Source: Paulinella micropora
Lineage: Eukaryota > Cercozoa > Imbricatea > Euglyphida
Assembly: GCA_009731375.1 (NCBI GenBank)
Contig: BJOX01000003.1
Span: forward strand, 808,470 to 845,278
Length of the DNA stretch: 36,809 nt
Direction: 5' to 3'
A program made the translations under genes and the position numbers. Below the pieces are notes generated by a model that worked only from the letters and a program-made list of their open reading frames with translations, ran no database searches and was not told where the DNA came from. Shown here one piece after another: positions 1-13,310 of the stretch; position 1 is the stretch's first letter; each line of letters begins with the position of its first letter.

Positions 1-55
<55 letters not shown>

Positions 56-135
56 AGGGAGGGAGGGAGAGAGAGAGGGAGAGAGGGAGGGAGGGAGGGA
101 GGGAGGGAGAGAGGGAGAGGGAGACCTTGGGTCGA
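1..135. repeat. (GT)n then (GA)n / GGGA simple repeats
   Basis: The window opens with (GT)n and continues into (GA)n and (GGGA)n tracts. The purine-rich strand is the plus strand. Long open frames here encode only E/R/G-rich repeats and are not genes. Confidence 0.95.
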
Positions 136-607
136 AGAGAAATAGTTTCATCCTCATCTTCCTCATCCGACATGCGCCTACGCATACAAATATACACAGA
201 CATACATTCTATCATACACACATGGCTTCATCCTCATGCACCTCATTCGACATGCGTACATACATACAAACATAGAAACATACATACATACACACATACA
301 TACATACATACACATACATACATGCATCATGCATGCATACATACATACATACATACATACATACATGCATACATGCATACATGCATACATACATGCATAC
401 ATACATACATACATACATACACACATACATACATACATACATGCATGCATGCATGCATGCATGCATACATACATACATACATACATACATACATACATGC
501 ATGCATGCATGCATACATACATAATTTCATCCTGATCTTCCTCATCCGACATGCGCATACACATCTATAGACATACATATTTTCTATCATACACACATAT
601 ATACTAA
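136..607. repeat. (CATA)n/(CATG)n array with an interspersed spacer motif
   Basis: The tract is dominated by CATA and CATG tetramers. A non-repetitive segment containing CATCCTCATCTTCCTCATCC followed by GACATGCG occurs at about 147-178. It recurs in diverged form at about 226-255 and 523-556. Tetramer repeats lack stops in several frames, which explains the long MYVC or HTYI reading frames on both strands. Confidence 0.93.
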
Positions 608-643
608 ATGGGATAGATAGATAGATAGATCGATAGATAGATC

Positions 644-742
<99 letters not shown>
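608..742. repeat. (GATA)n microsatellite
   Basis: An almost uninterrupted GATA/TAGA tetramer tract of about 135 bp with a few GATC variants. Confidence 0.97.
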
Positions 743-782
743 ATGGTCTCATCCTCATCCCCCTCCGACTTTCCCCCGCGTA

Positions 783-1128
783 CTTCCTTCTCTCTCTTCC
801 TTCTCTCTCTTCCTTCTCTCTCTTCCTTCTCTCTCTTCCTTCTCTCTCTTCCTTCTCTCTCTTCCTTCTCTTCTTCCTTCTCTCTCTTCCTTCTCTCTCT
901 TCCTTCTCTCTCTTCCTTCTCTCTCTTCCTTCTCTCTCTTTTCCTTCTCTCTCTTCCTTCTCTCTCTTCCTTCACTCTCTTCCTTCTCTCTTCCTTCTCT
1001 CTCTTCCTTCTCTCTCTTCCTTCTCTCTCTTCCTTCTCTCTCTTCCTTCTCTCTCTTCCTTCTCTCTCTTCCTTCTCTCTCTTCCTTCTCTCTCTTCCTT
1101 CTCTCTCTTCCTTCTCTCTCTTCCTTCT
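783..1128. repeat. 13-bp polypyrimidine minisatellite (TTCCTTCTCTCTC)n
   Basis: About 26 units of a 13-bp pyrimidine-only repeat with occasional shorter or variant units. One strand is entirely C/T. Such homopurine-homopyrimidine mirror tracts can form triplex (H-DNA) structures. The stop-free frames on both strands (S/L/F or R/E/K peptides) are repeat artefacts. Confidence 0.92.
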
Positions 1129-1169
1129 CATCCACATACATACGTCATACATCATGCATCATATCATAC

Positions 1170-1419
1170 ATCATGCACAGACACACACACACAGACACAC
1201 ACACACACACACACACAGACACACACAGACACATCCACACACACACACACAGACACAGAGACACACACAGACACAGTCACACACACACACGCACACATAC
1301 ACACATACACACATACACACACATGCACGGGCGCACACACGCAGCACATACACAAATACCCAGACACCATGTACATGTATGTACTTATGCGATGTGTTTT
1401 TGTGTGTGCATTTATGTAT

Positions 1420-1465
<46 letters not shown>

Positions 1466-1477
1466 CGTGTGCGTGTT

Positions 1478-1544
<67 letters not shown>

Positions 1545-1545
1545 C
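1170..1545. repeat. (CA)n, (TA)n, (GT)n, (GA)n compound microsatellite
   Basis: A CA-rich tract occupies 1176-1350. A short mixed segment follows, then (TA)n at about 1423-1452, (GT)n at 1453-1497 and (GA)n at 1498-1540. Confidence 0.95.
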
Positions 1546-2060
1546 AGACAGACAGACTGAGAAAGAGAACAAACCGCGCTGGGTGTGTCTCTTCTCTCTT
1601 GTCCTCTTCTCCCCTGCTTGGTTTCTCTTCCCCCAAAATGCCTCACGCTCTACCAGATCCACACCTGATGGATCTTGTTGTTGTGGTTGCTGTGTACTTG
1701 GAACGTGGACGTGGGCTTTTGGTTGCTGTGGTGGTGGCTGCGCTTATGGTGATGTGGTACGACGGCCCTCTTGTTGTTGTTGATGGTGTTGTATGTTTCA
1801 GCTGTTGCTATCGTCCTTGCTTTTGTTGCTGAAGCTGAGGTGTGGTGCTGGTAGCTAGAAAGGCTGGAAATGCTAGAAAAAAAAGCTCAACAAGGATGGA
1901 AATGGTGGAAAACCGGGGAGGGTGGAGAAGGGGAAAAGGCTGGAAATGGCTAAAAAAAGGCTGGAGAGCCTGAGGAGGAGAATGGGTTGTGTCTTTTGGT
2001 GGGTGGTGACTGGCGCTAACTCTGTCTCTCCCTGTTGAACTTCACGACTTCACGACTTCG
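1546..2060. other. Unique island, no gene recognised
   Basis: About 500 bp of non-microsatellite sequence. It is rich in TTGTTG/GTGGTGG triplets in the middle and in GGCTGGAAATG-like purine stretches near 1858-1965. Open frames are short and biased, and I recognise no domain, so I call no gene. Confidence 0.6.
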
Positions 2061-2065
2061 CCCTA

Positions 2066-2085
2066 CATAGATGGATAGATAGATG

Positions 2086-2129
<44 letters not shown>

Positions 2130-2214
2130 TAGATAGATAGATAGATATATAGATATAGAGATATAGAGATATAGATGGATAGAGGCTGTATGTGTATCGG
2201 TGTGAGAGTCAGTT

Positions 2215-2281
<67 letters not shown>

Positions 2282-2905
2282 TGTATGTATGTATGTATGC
2301 ATGTATTGTATGCATACATGGCATGGCATGGCATGCATGAATTCAATTCATGCATGCATGTATGTATGCATGTATGCATGTATGTATTCATGTATGTATG
2401 TATGTATGTATGTATGTATGTATGTATGTTTGTTTGTTGTTTGTTTGTTTATATGCGTTGTATGTATTGTCTTGTATGGATTGTATGGTTTATTTTATGG
2501 ATTGTATGGGTATGGATTGTATGTATTGTATGTCTTGTATGTGTTGTATGTATTGTATGTATTGTATATATTGTTTGTTTGTATGTATGTTATGTACGTA
2601 TGTATGTATATATGTATGTATTGTATGTTTTGTATGTATTGTATGTTTTGTATGTATTGTATGTATGTATGTATGTTATGTGTGTTATGTATGTTATGTA
2701 TGCTATGCATGCTATGTATATTGTGTATATTATGTATGTTATGTATGTTATGAATGTTATGTATGTTATGTATGTTATGTATGTTATGTATGTTATGTAT
2801 GTTATGTATGTTATGTATGTTATATATGTTATGTATGTTATGTATGTTATGTATGATATGTATGTTATGCATGTGATGTATGTATGTATGTATGTATGTA
2901 TGTGT
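2066..2905. repeat. (GATA)n, (GTGC/GT)n, (TGTA)n and 9-bp TATGTTATG arrays
   Basis: GATA repeats run at 2066-2180. GTGC grades into GT at 2216-2280, and TGTA repeats follow to about 2450. A TGTATTG-rich stretch then gives way, from about 2680 to 2870, to a 9-bp unit TATGTTATG (tetramer plus pentamer). The 291-codon plus-strand frame across it is purely repeat-driven. Confidence 0.93.
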
Positions 2906-2990
2906 GTGTGTGTGTCTGTATGTCTATCTCTGTGTGTGTGTGTGTGTGGTGTGCTCAGACGCACACACAGACACACACCCACACACACAT

Positions 2991-3037
<47 letters not shown>

Positions 3038-3051
3038 AGAGAGAGAAAGAG

Positions 3052-3083
<32 letters not shown>

Positions 3084-3241
3084 GGAGAGAGATAAATAAA
3101 TAAATAAATTAATAAATAAATAAATAAATAAATATATATATATATAATCTGTATATATATGTGTGTATATATACATAAGTATATACATTTACATATATAT
3201 ATTACAAATATATATATATATATAATATATATAATATAATA

Positions 3242-3284
<43 letters not shown>

Positions 3285-3363
3285 ATATATAAAATATATA
3301 TATATATACATATATATATGTATATATATATACATATATATAGAGAGAGAGCGAGAGAGAGAA

Positions 3364-3404
<41 letters not shown>

Positions 3405-3488
3405 GGGAGAGAGAGGGAGAGAGAGAGGGAGAGAGAGAGAGGGAGAGAGAGATGAGAGAGATAGATAGAAAGAGACAGAGAGAGAGAT

Positions 3489-3520
<32 letters not shown>

Positions 3521-3540
3521 TTGATTGGGTTGAGTGAATG
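2906..3540. repeat. GT/CA, GA, (AAAT)n and TA microsatellites
   Basis: GT and CA tracts lie at about 2903-3003 and GA at 3004-3080. AAAT repeats occur at 3090-3133 and 3243-3285, TA-rich DNA at 3134-3340, and a long interrupted GA tract at 3342-3520. The AT part is strongly self-complementary. Confidence 0.93.
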
Positions 3541-3730
3541 AGTGAGTGCAGTGAGAGTAAGAGAGAATGAGCGCGAGTATAAGAGTGAGCGAGAGTTAAT
3601 AAGAGTGTGAGAGTGAGTTGAGTGAATAAGAATTTTGTGCATCTTGGAACGGTTCTACAAACACATACATGCAAGACACCAAACGTACAAACAGGCACAC
3701 AGAAAAAAACATACACATACATAGACTCAC
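3541..3730. other. Degenerate GAGT-rich transition segment
   Basis: A GAGTGAGT-like diverged tract grades into about 60 bp of unique sequence around 3625-3680. I see no gene. Confidence 0.5.
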
Positions 3731-3828
3731 ACACAGAAGTACTCACAGAGACTCACACACATCACACACACACACACTCACTCACACACGCACACACACA
3801 CACTCACACACACACACACACACAGACA

Positions 3829-3887
<59 letters not shown>
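3731..3887. repeat. (CA)n microsatellite
   Basis: CA dinucleotides with ACTC interruptions, becoming uninterrupted (CA)n from about 3835 to 3884. Confidence 0.96.
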
Positions 3888-4025
3888 ATGTACACAACAT
3901 ACTGCTTTATCAGGAACTTCAAAGACGACTTGTCATGATATATTTGCATATGCAAGGGAGAGTACTTTGATATAGCTTTGGCAAGATTGGAACACTTGGC
4001 GGGAAGATGGAGGCTCCCTGTAGCT

Positions 4026-4326
4026 CTAAAGTTGGGTGACAAAAAATTGTGATACTGCCGGGATTTCCAGTACTGCCATTTTTGCCTGCTCGAAAGTGAT
4101 TAGCCGCAAGACCCGTCCACTTGCAGCGAAAGCCTCGTACTTTGTGACTTTGTCTGCACTGGCACCTAGATCACATCATAACTTCTTCGACGATGCCAAA
4201 AGGTAGCTTCGCTATGGAAAGGATATACAACTTGAAATCTTTGTCCATGTTGATTCCTGCAGGCTTGTTCTTTTGCTGCTGTGAACTGGATATCTTCGCG
4301 TCGTCCTTTTTGTGTTTTGTACCTTC
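4026..4326 (-). pseudogene. Frameshifted coding-like fragment, function unknown
   Basis: Two minus-strand frames abut near 4174 and read like one diverged protein. The upstream part (4326 down to 4174, about 50 codons, ending in TGA at 4171-4173) has a K/Q-rich start and then MDKDFKLYILSIAKLPFGI. The downstream part (4175 down to 4026, 49 codons, ending in TAG) contains ADKVTKYEAFAASGRVLRL and then a segment rich in V, A and F. The phase change between them suggests a one-base indel in a broken gene. An AG sits just upstream of the first codon, so this could also be an exon. It is flanked on both sides by microsatellites. I do not recognise the family. Composition is ordinary, unlike the repeat-driven frames around it. 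Confidence 0.4.
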
Positions 4327-4419
4327 CTAAACCTCCCCATAGCTCTACCTTGAAGTGTCTTAGTCTTTCAAATGTTTCATAGCAATCTGCAAAGATGCAC
4401 ATGAGCGGCAAGGGGATAC

Positions 4420-4509
4420 ATACATACATACATCTGTAGTTAGTTCTATAAGTTACATACATACATACATACATATGTACATACATATGTACATACATAC
4501 ATATGTATG

Positions 4510-4541
<32 letters not shown>

Positions 4542-4912
4542 CATACATACATACATACATACATATATGCATACATACATACATACATACATACATACAT
4601 CATGCATACATACATACATACATACATATGCACATACATTCATACATGCATACATACATACATGCATACATACATACATACATACATGCATGCATGCATA
4701 CATACATACATACATAATGTACATACATACATAATGTACATACATACATAATGTACATACATACATAATGTACATACACACATAATGTACATACACACAT
4801 AATGTACATACATACATACACACACATACACATACAAACATACAAACAAACATACAAACAAACATACACATACATACATACATACATACAAAACATACAT
4901 ACATACATGCAT
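4420..4912. repeat. (CATA)n with a 17-bp ATAATGTACATACATAC subrepeat
   Basis: CATA/CATG tetramers run throughout. Between about 4713 and 4815 six copies of a 17-bp unit (tetramers punctuated by ATAATGT) are in tandem. Confidence 0.93.
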
Positions 4913-5970
4913 ACATAACATAACATAACATAACATAACATAACATAACATAGCATAGCATAACATAGCATAACATAACATAGCATAACATAACATAACA
5001 TAACATAACATAACATAACACAACATAACATAACATAACGTAACGTAACGTCACGTAACCTAACGTAACGTAACGTCACAACGTAACGTAACATAACATG
5101 CAAACATACATACGTACGTACATACATACGTACGTACATACGTAACGTAACATAACATACAAACATACATACGTACGTACATACATACGTACGTACATAC
5201 ATACGTACGTGTATACATACGTACGTACATACATACGTACGTACATACATACGTACGTACGTACATACGTACGTACACGTACATACGTACGTACGTATAC
5301 GTACGTACACGTACGTACACGTACGTACACGTACACGTAACGTAACGTAACGTTACAACGTAACGTAACATAACATACAAACATACATACGTACGTACAT
5401 ACATACGTACGTACATACGTAACGTAACATAACATACATACATACGTACGTACATACATACGTACGTACATACATACGTACGTACATACATACGTACGTA
5501 CATACATACGTACGTACGTACATACGTACGTACATACGTAAGTACATACATACATACATACATACATACGTACGTACGTACGTACACGTACGTACGTACG
5601 TACGTATACGTACGTACACGTACGTACACGTACGTACACGTACGTACACGTAACGTAACGTAACGTAACGTAACGTAACATACAAACATACATACGTACG
5701 TACATACATACGTACGTACATACGTACGTACGTACATACATACGTACGTACATACATACGTACGTACATACATACGTACGTACATACATACGTACGTACA
5801 TACATACGTACGTACATACATACGTACGTACATACATACGTACGTACATACGTACGTACGTATGTACGTACGTACACGTACGTACACATACGTACACGTA
5901 CGTACACGTACGTACGTACACGTACATACACGTACGTACACGTACGTACACGTACGTACGTACGTACGTA
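4913..5970. repeat. Pentamer (CATAA/CGTAA)n and (ACGT)n higher-order array
   Basis: A CATAA pentamer array at 4913-5035 changes to CGTAA-type pentamers around 5036-5095. Blocks of CGTA and CATA tetramers, CGTACA hexamers and CGTAA pentamers then recur in the same order. The pentamer plus AAACATACATACGTAC junction appears near 5075-5180, 5350-5430 and 5650-5700, giving a loose higher-order period of roughly 0.28-0.3 kb. ACGT tracts are self-complementary. Confidence 0.88.
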
Positions 5971-6705
5971 CGTACATAACATACATAACATACATAACAT
6001 ACATAACATACATAACATACATAACATACATAACATACATAACATACATAACATACATGCATACATGCATACATGCATACATACATGCATGCATACATAC
6101 ATACATACATACACACACATACACACATACACACATACACTCATACACACATACACACATACATCCGTACATACATACATACATACATACATACATACAT
6201 ACATACAATACATACAATACATACAATACATACAATACATACAATACATACAATACATACAATACAATACATACAATACATACAATACATACAATACATA
6301 CAATACATACAATACATACAATACATACAATACATACAATACATACATACATACATACATACATACATGCATACATACATACATACATACATACATACAT
6401 ACATGCATACATGCATACATACAAACATACATACATACATGCATACAACATACATACATACATACATACATACATGCATACATACATACATACATACACA
6501 CATACACACATACACACATACATATATACACACACACACACACACATACACACATACATACATACATACATATACATACATACACACATACATACATACA
6601 TACATACATACATACATACATACATACATACGTGTATGATTGAACGTACGTAACGTACGTACGTACGTATCGTTCGTACGTAACGTAAGTACGTACGTGT
6701 ATGTA

Positions 6706-6798
<93 letters not shown>

Positions 6799-7137
6799 GC
6801 ATGCATGCATGCATGCATACATGCATACATACATACATACATACATACATACATACATGCATACATACATACATACAAACAAACATACATACATACATAC
6901 ATACATACATACATACATGCATGCATACATGCATACATACATGCATGCATGCATGCATGAATGCATGCATACATACATACATACATACATACATACATGC
7001 ATACATGCATGCATGCATGCATACATACATACATACATACATACATACATACATACATACGTACATACATACATACATACATACATATTAGTCATACATA
7101 CATACATACATACACATACATACATATTAGTCATACA

Positions 7138-7168
<31 letters not shown>
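5971..7168. repeat. 9-mer (CATAACATA / CATACAATA), CATA, CGTA, CA and TA arrays
   Basis: A 9-bp CATAACATA array occupies about 5975-6055 and a 9-bp CATACAATA array about 6205-6345. Both are embedded in CATA/CATG tetramers. An ACGT-rich palindromic patch lies at 6640-6705, (CA)n at 6709-6740 and (TA)n at 6741-6794. CATA/CATG tetramers then run to 7168. The 672- and 601-codon minus-strand frames over 5060-7158 encode only MYVC-type repeats and are rejected as genes. Confidence 0.93.
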
Positions 7169-7217
7169 TAGTCGATTTTTTCCGCCTTCTTTTATGTGGT
7201 CGGCATCGTAGGCATCT

Positions 7218-7263
<46 letters not shown>

Positions 7264-7292
7264 CGTTCGTTCATGTGGTCGGCATGGCATCT

Positions 7293-7330
<38 letters not shown>

Positions 7331-7490
7331 TCCTTTCTCTCTTATCTATGTATCATGCAATAATATAATCCATCTATGTAAAACTCTAGAGACTCATATA
7401 GACTAACATTATATATGCCGTACGTAGACATTTGCATAATATTACACAAACACTATTGTATAACATACGGACGGGTGAAGAATTTCGGCG
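7169..7490. repeat. Duplicated unique segment separated by (CT)n, then short unique island
   Basis: A segment containing ATGTGGTCGGCAT and CATCTGGTCTCTCT appears at about 7193-7225 and again at 7273-7302, each followed by (CT)n. From 7340 to 7490 there is AT-rich unique sequence without a recognisable gene. Confidence 0.8.
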
Positions 7491-7582
7491 AACTGTATGT
7501 ATGTATGTATGTATGTATGTATGTATGTATGTATGTATGTATGTATGTATGTATGTATGTATGTATGTATGTCAACTTTCGG

Positions 7583-7649
<67 letters not shown>

Positions 7650-7765
7650 GTCTGTCTCTGTCTCTGTCTCTGTCTGTCTCTCTCTCTCTCTCACTCACTC
7701 ACTTACTCACTCACACACACAGCACATCCTCACTCACTCACTCACTCACTCACTAACTAACAATT
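7491..7765. repeat. (GTAT)n, (CT)n and (CTCA)n microsatellites
   Basis: GTAT tetramers run at 7494-7571. CT dinucleotides with GTCT variants run at 7585-7690, and CTCA tetramers at 7690-7758. Confidence 0.95.
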
Positions 7766-7864
7766 TTTCAAACATTATATTTTGCGCTGAAACACCAGGG
7801 TGTTCAAACATTTTCCACTGGCCAAAATTTCTTCATTTGACCTTATCCATGTATGATACAAACA

Positions 7865-8038
<174 letters not shown>

Positions 8039-8160
8039 NNNNNNNNNNNNNNNNNNNNNNNNNNNNNNNNNNNNNNNNNNNNNNNNNNNNNNNNNNNNNN
8101 NNNNNNNNNNNNNNNNNNNNNNNNNNNNNNNNNNNNNNNNNNNNNNNNNNNNNNNNNNNN
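8039..8160. other. Assembly gap (122 N)
   Basis: A run of N directly after a CTAT microsatellite. Sequence content is unknown. Confidence 0.99.
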
Positions 8161-8402
8161 ACAGTCTCGAAACTCCATCTGCTTACTGGGCCCTCTGTAA
8201 TGGAGGTGGGAGGTGGGAGCTCGTTGGGCGCTTATGGAACGAGCCCTGGCCCCGCCTGGTACTAGGGAGATTTGGTATCGCCTGTATCAGTCCCTTCCGT
8301 GCAAACATCACGGCTTAGCCGGGCATCGGGTTAATACTTTACCCACAGACTTCCTTGGTTGACGAAATCAGAAGCTCCTTTTTTCTGACATTAGTCGATA
8401 TC
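8161..8402. other. Unique island, no gene recognised
   Basis: About 240 bp of balanced-composition sequence between two CTAT microsatellites. It contains GGCTTAGCCGGGCATCGG near 8312. Short frames on both strands show no recognisable domain. It could be a remnant of a transposon untranslated region. Confidence 0.5.
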
Positions 8403-9933
<1,531 letters not shown>

Positions 9934-10240
9934 CCGTCCAGTGTTGCATAGCCCGGGCTAGGTCCCTGCGGGGGTTTAGGCCTCATACAATGTCATCATT
10001 GTAGCTTGCGCAAGCTTACGGTGCTCAAAACACTTGGACTAACGGCTTCCTTTTCTTTCTCTTCTTCCTTATCCTCCCACTCTCCATTCCTAGATTGCCT
10101 TTTTCTTCAACGTCCTTCCTCCTCTTCTTTTTCCAGAACACAGTCTACCCGTGATTCCCATCCCGGACACATGCACAGTACACAAATTATTGTTTGATGT
10201 GAAACTGCGTTCCTTTGCAAGGACTACATTCCTTTGCGAC
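9934..10240 (+). other. Probable 3' UTR of the LINE fragment and unique flank
   Basis: About 300 bp of non-coding sequence follows the LINE stop, including GCCCGGGC and a GC-rich CTGCGGGGGTTTAGG stretch near 9967. No poly(A) tail is obvious before the next microsatellite at 10247, so the element's 3' end is not located. Confidence 0.45.
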
Positions 10241-10243
10241 ATC

Positions 10244-10905
<662 letters not shown>

Positions 10906-11032
10906 AATATCTACATGTGTATGTGTGCGTACGTGCCTCCGCTGACAGGTACGCAGGTGACCTTGATCATTGCTTTCTGCTTATCCATCATTGCCACCTT
11001 CCTGCCATGCATGACGTGGGACAAGAAAAGTA

Positions 11033-11035
<3 letters not shown>
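10906..11035 (+). other. Short unique island with a hydrophobic reading frame
   Basis: About 130 bp of unique DNA between CT/CTAT repeats. One plus-strand frame reads GTQVTLIIAFCLSIIATFL, which is membrane-segment-like, but it runs straight into the following microsatellite. It may be an exon scrap or chance. I call no gene. Confidence 0.25.
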
Positions 11036-11121
<86 letters not shown>

Positions 11122-11136
11122 CTCTATCTCTCTATC

Positions 11137-11195
<59 letters not shown>

Positions 11196-11262
11196 CTACC
11201 TACCTACCTACCTACCTACCTACCTACCTACCTACCTACCTACCTACCGACCTATTTATGTG
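11036..11262. repeat. (CT)n, (CTAT)n and (CTAC)n microsatellites
   Basis: CT dinucleotides, then CTAT tetramers (about 11053-11120), CT again, and CTAC tetramers (11191-11250). Confidence 0.95.
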
Positions 11263-11489
11263 CTATGTATATGAATATGTATGCATGCATGTATGTATGT
11301 ATGTATGTATGTATGTGTTTATGCACATACAATGCATGCATGCATGAATGAATGTATGTATGTATGCATGTATGTATGTATGTATGTATGTATGTATGCA
11401 ATATATCATAGGTGTTATTAGTCGAAAATCTTTAGTGGTGCTTTGGAGTCTAGCTACCATAATGGGTACATTACGCAAATATATATATG

Positions 11490-11551
<62 letters not shown>

Positions 11552-11800
11552 TGTATGTATGTATGTACGTATGTACGTATGTATGTATGCATTTATGTAT
11601 GTATGTATGTATGTTATGTATGTACGTATGTATGTATGTATGTATGTATGTTTGTTTGTTTGTTTGTTTGTTTGTGTGTATGTATGCATGCATGCATGTG
11701 TGTATGTATGTTTGTTTGTGTGTATGTATGTATGTATGTATGTATGTATGTATGTATATGTTTGTATGTGTGTATGTATGTATACACATGTGCACATACA
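11263..11800. repeat. (GTAT)n arrays around a short unique core
   Basis: GTAT/GCAT tetramers flank a unique island of about 80 bp at 11404-11480. (CA)n, (TA)n and long GTAT with TTTG interruptions follow. Confidence 0.93.
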
Positions 11801-11801
11801 C

Positions 11802-11854
<53 letters not shown>

Positions 11855-11873
11855 CAGTAGTAGCAGTAGTAGC

Positions 11874-11931
<58 letters not shown>

Positions 11932-11950
11932 CTAGTAGTAGTAGTAGTAC

Positions 11951-11990
<40 letters not shown>

Positions 11991-12250
11991 TTTGTAATAG
12001 TAATAGTTGAGCGTGGAAAAAAAACAATTACAGTGGAGATGTGAATGTGGATGGCGGTTGTCAGGTATCTGCGCCATGTCAATCTGGGCGGACTTCCATA
12101 GATCGTAATCTTAACTATTACTATTACTATTACTATTACTATTACTATTACTATTACTATTACTATTACTATTGCTATTACTATTACTATTACTATTACT
12201 ATTACTATTACTATTACTGGTACTATTACTATTACTATTACTATTACTAT

Positions 12251-12294
<44 letters not shown>

Positions 12295-12332
12295 TTTCCA
12301 CCTCCTCCTCCTCCTCCTCCTCTTCTTCTTCT
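11802..12332. repeat. Inverted trinucleotide/hexanucleotide repeats: (AGT)n ... (ACTATT)n(ACT)n
   Basis: An AGT trinucleotide tract (11802-11989, with AGC and ACT variants) is followed by two AATAGT hexamers. A unique spacer of about 100 bp (about 12008-12110) comes next. Then there are ACTATT hexamers to about 12252, ACT trimers to 12292, and CTC/TTC trimers into a 10-N gap. The right-hand units are reverse complements of the left-hand ones. Runs of S, V or Y in the translated frames are repeat artefacts. Confidence 0.92.
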
Positions 12333-12342
12333 NNNNNNNNNN

Positions 12343-12744
12343 GTATGTATGTATGGTATGTATGTATGGTATTGTATGTATGTATGTATGTATATACGTA
12401 TATGTATATGTATGTATGTATGTATGTATGTAAGTATGTATGTATGTAAGTATGTATGTAAGTATGTATGTATGTATGTATGTATGTATGTATGTACGTA
12501 TGTATGTAATGCTTGCATGTTTGCATGCATGCATGTATGTATGTATATGTGCATGTATGTAATGCGTACATGTATGTTTGTAGTATGTATTTATGTATGT
12601 ATGTTTGTAGTATGTATGTATGTATGCATGTATGTATGTATGTATATATGCATGCATGTATGTATGTATGTATGTATGTATGTATGTATGTATGTATGTA
12701 TGTATGTATATGTTCATGTATTTTGTATACTTGTGCGTGTGCAG
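12343..12744. repeat. (GTAT)n microsatellite
   Basis: GTAT/GCAT tetramers with scattered single-base interruptions. No non-repetitive core longer than about 20 bp. Confidence 0.95.
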
Positions 12745-12838
12745 AGACGGATACTCAGGTTTCAGGCACGAAATTTGGGATGTAAGTCCTTTCTNNNNNN
12801 NNNNNNNNNNNNNNNNNNNNNNNNNNNNNNNNNNNNNN
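12745..12838. other. Short unique segment and 44-N assembly gap
   Basis: 50 bp of unique sequence is followed by Ns at 12795-12838. Nothing recognisable. Confidence 0.9.
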
Positions 12839-12852
12839 TCCCTCTCTCCCTC

Positions 12853-12894
<42 letters not shown>

Positions 12895-12907
12895 CCTCTC
12901 TCTCTCC

Positions 12908-12985
<78 letters not shown>

Positions 12986-13065
12986 TACACACACACACAT
13001 ACACACACACACAAACACACACACAAACACACACATACGCACGCACGCACGGACACACAAAGCTT

Positions 13066-13114
<49 letters not shown>

Positions 13115-13243
13115 GTTTGTGTGTCTGTGTGTGTGCATGTTTTGTGAAGACAAAAGGTCTAGGTTTTGTCGCGTGCATTTTCGGCTGGCTGTGTGGAGTC
13201 GTTGCAACTGGTCACAAACGAAGAAATATAATATATATATATA

Positions 13244-13300
<57 letters not shown>
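12839..13300. repeat. (CT)n, (CTTT)n, (CA)n, (TA)n microsatellites
   Basis: CT with CCCT at 12839-12910, CTTT tetramers at 12910-12953, CT and then CA at 12954-13050, and CT at 13063-13111. A unique stretch occupies 13140-13220, followed by TA dinucleotides at 13228-13290. Confidence 0.93.

Positions 13301-13310
<10 letters not shown>

Noticed and set aside
178-1498. Several 130-250 codon frames over the first 1.5 kb
   Set aside because: All are translations of CATA, GATA, CT and CA repeats in alternative frames.
2175-3067. 291-codon and overlapping plus-strand frames
   Set aside because: GT, TGTA and TATGTTATG repeats produce MYV/CMY repeats. No start context or domain.
5060-7158. Minus-strand open frames of 672 and 601 codons
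   Set aside because: They read through CATA/CGTA tetramers and TA/CA repeats. The peptides are MYVC and YVRT repeats with no complexity, and both strands and several frames are open at once.
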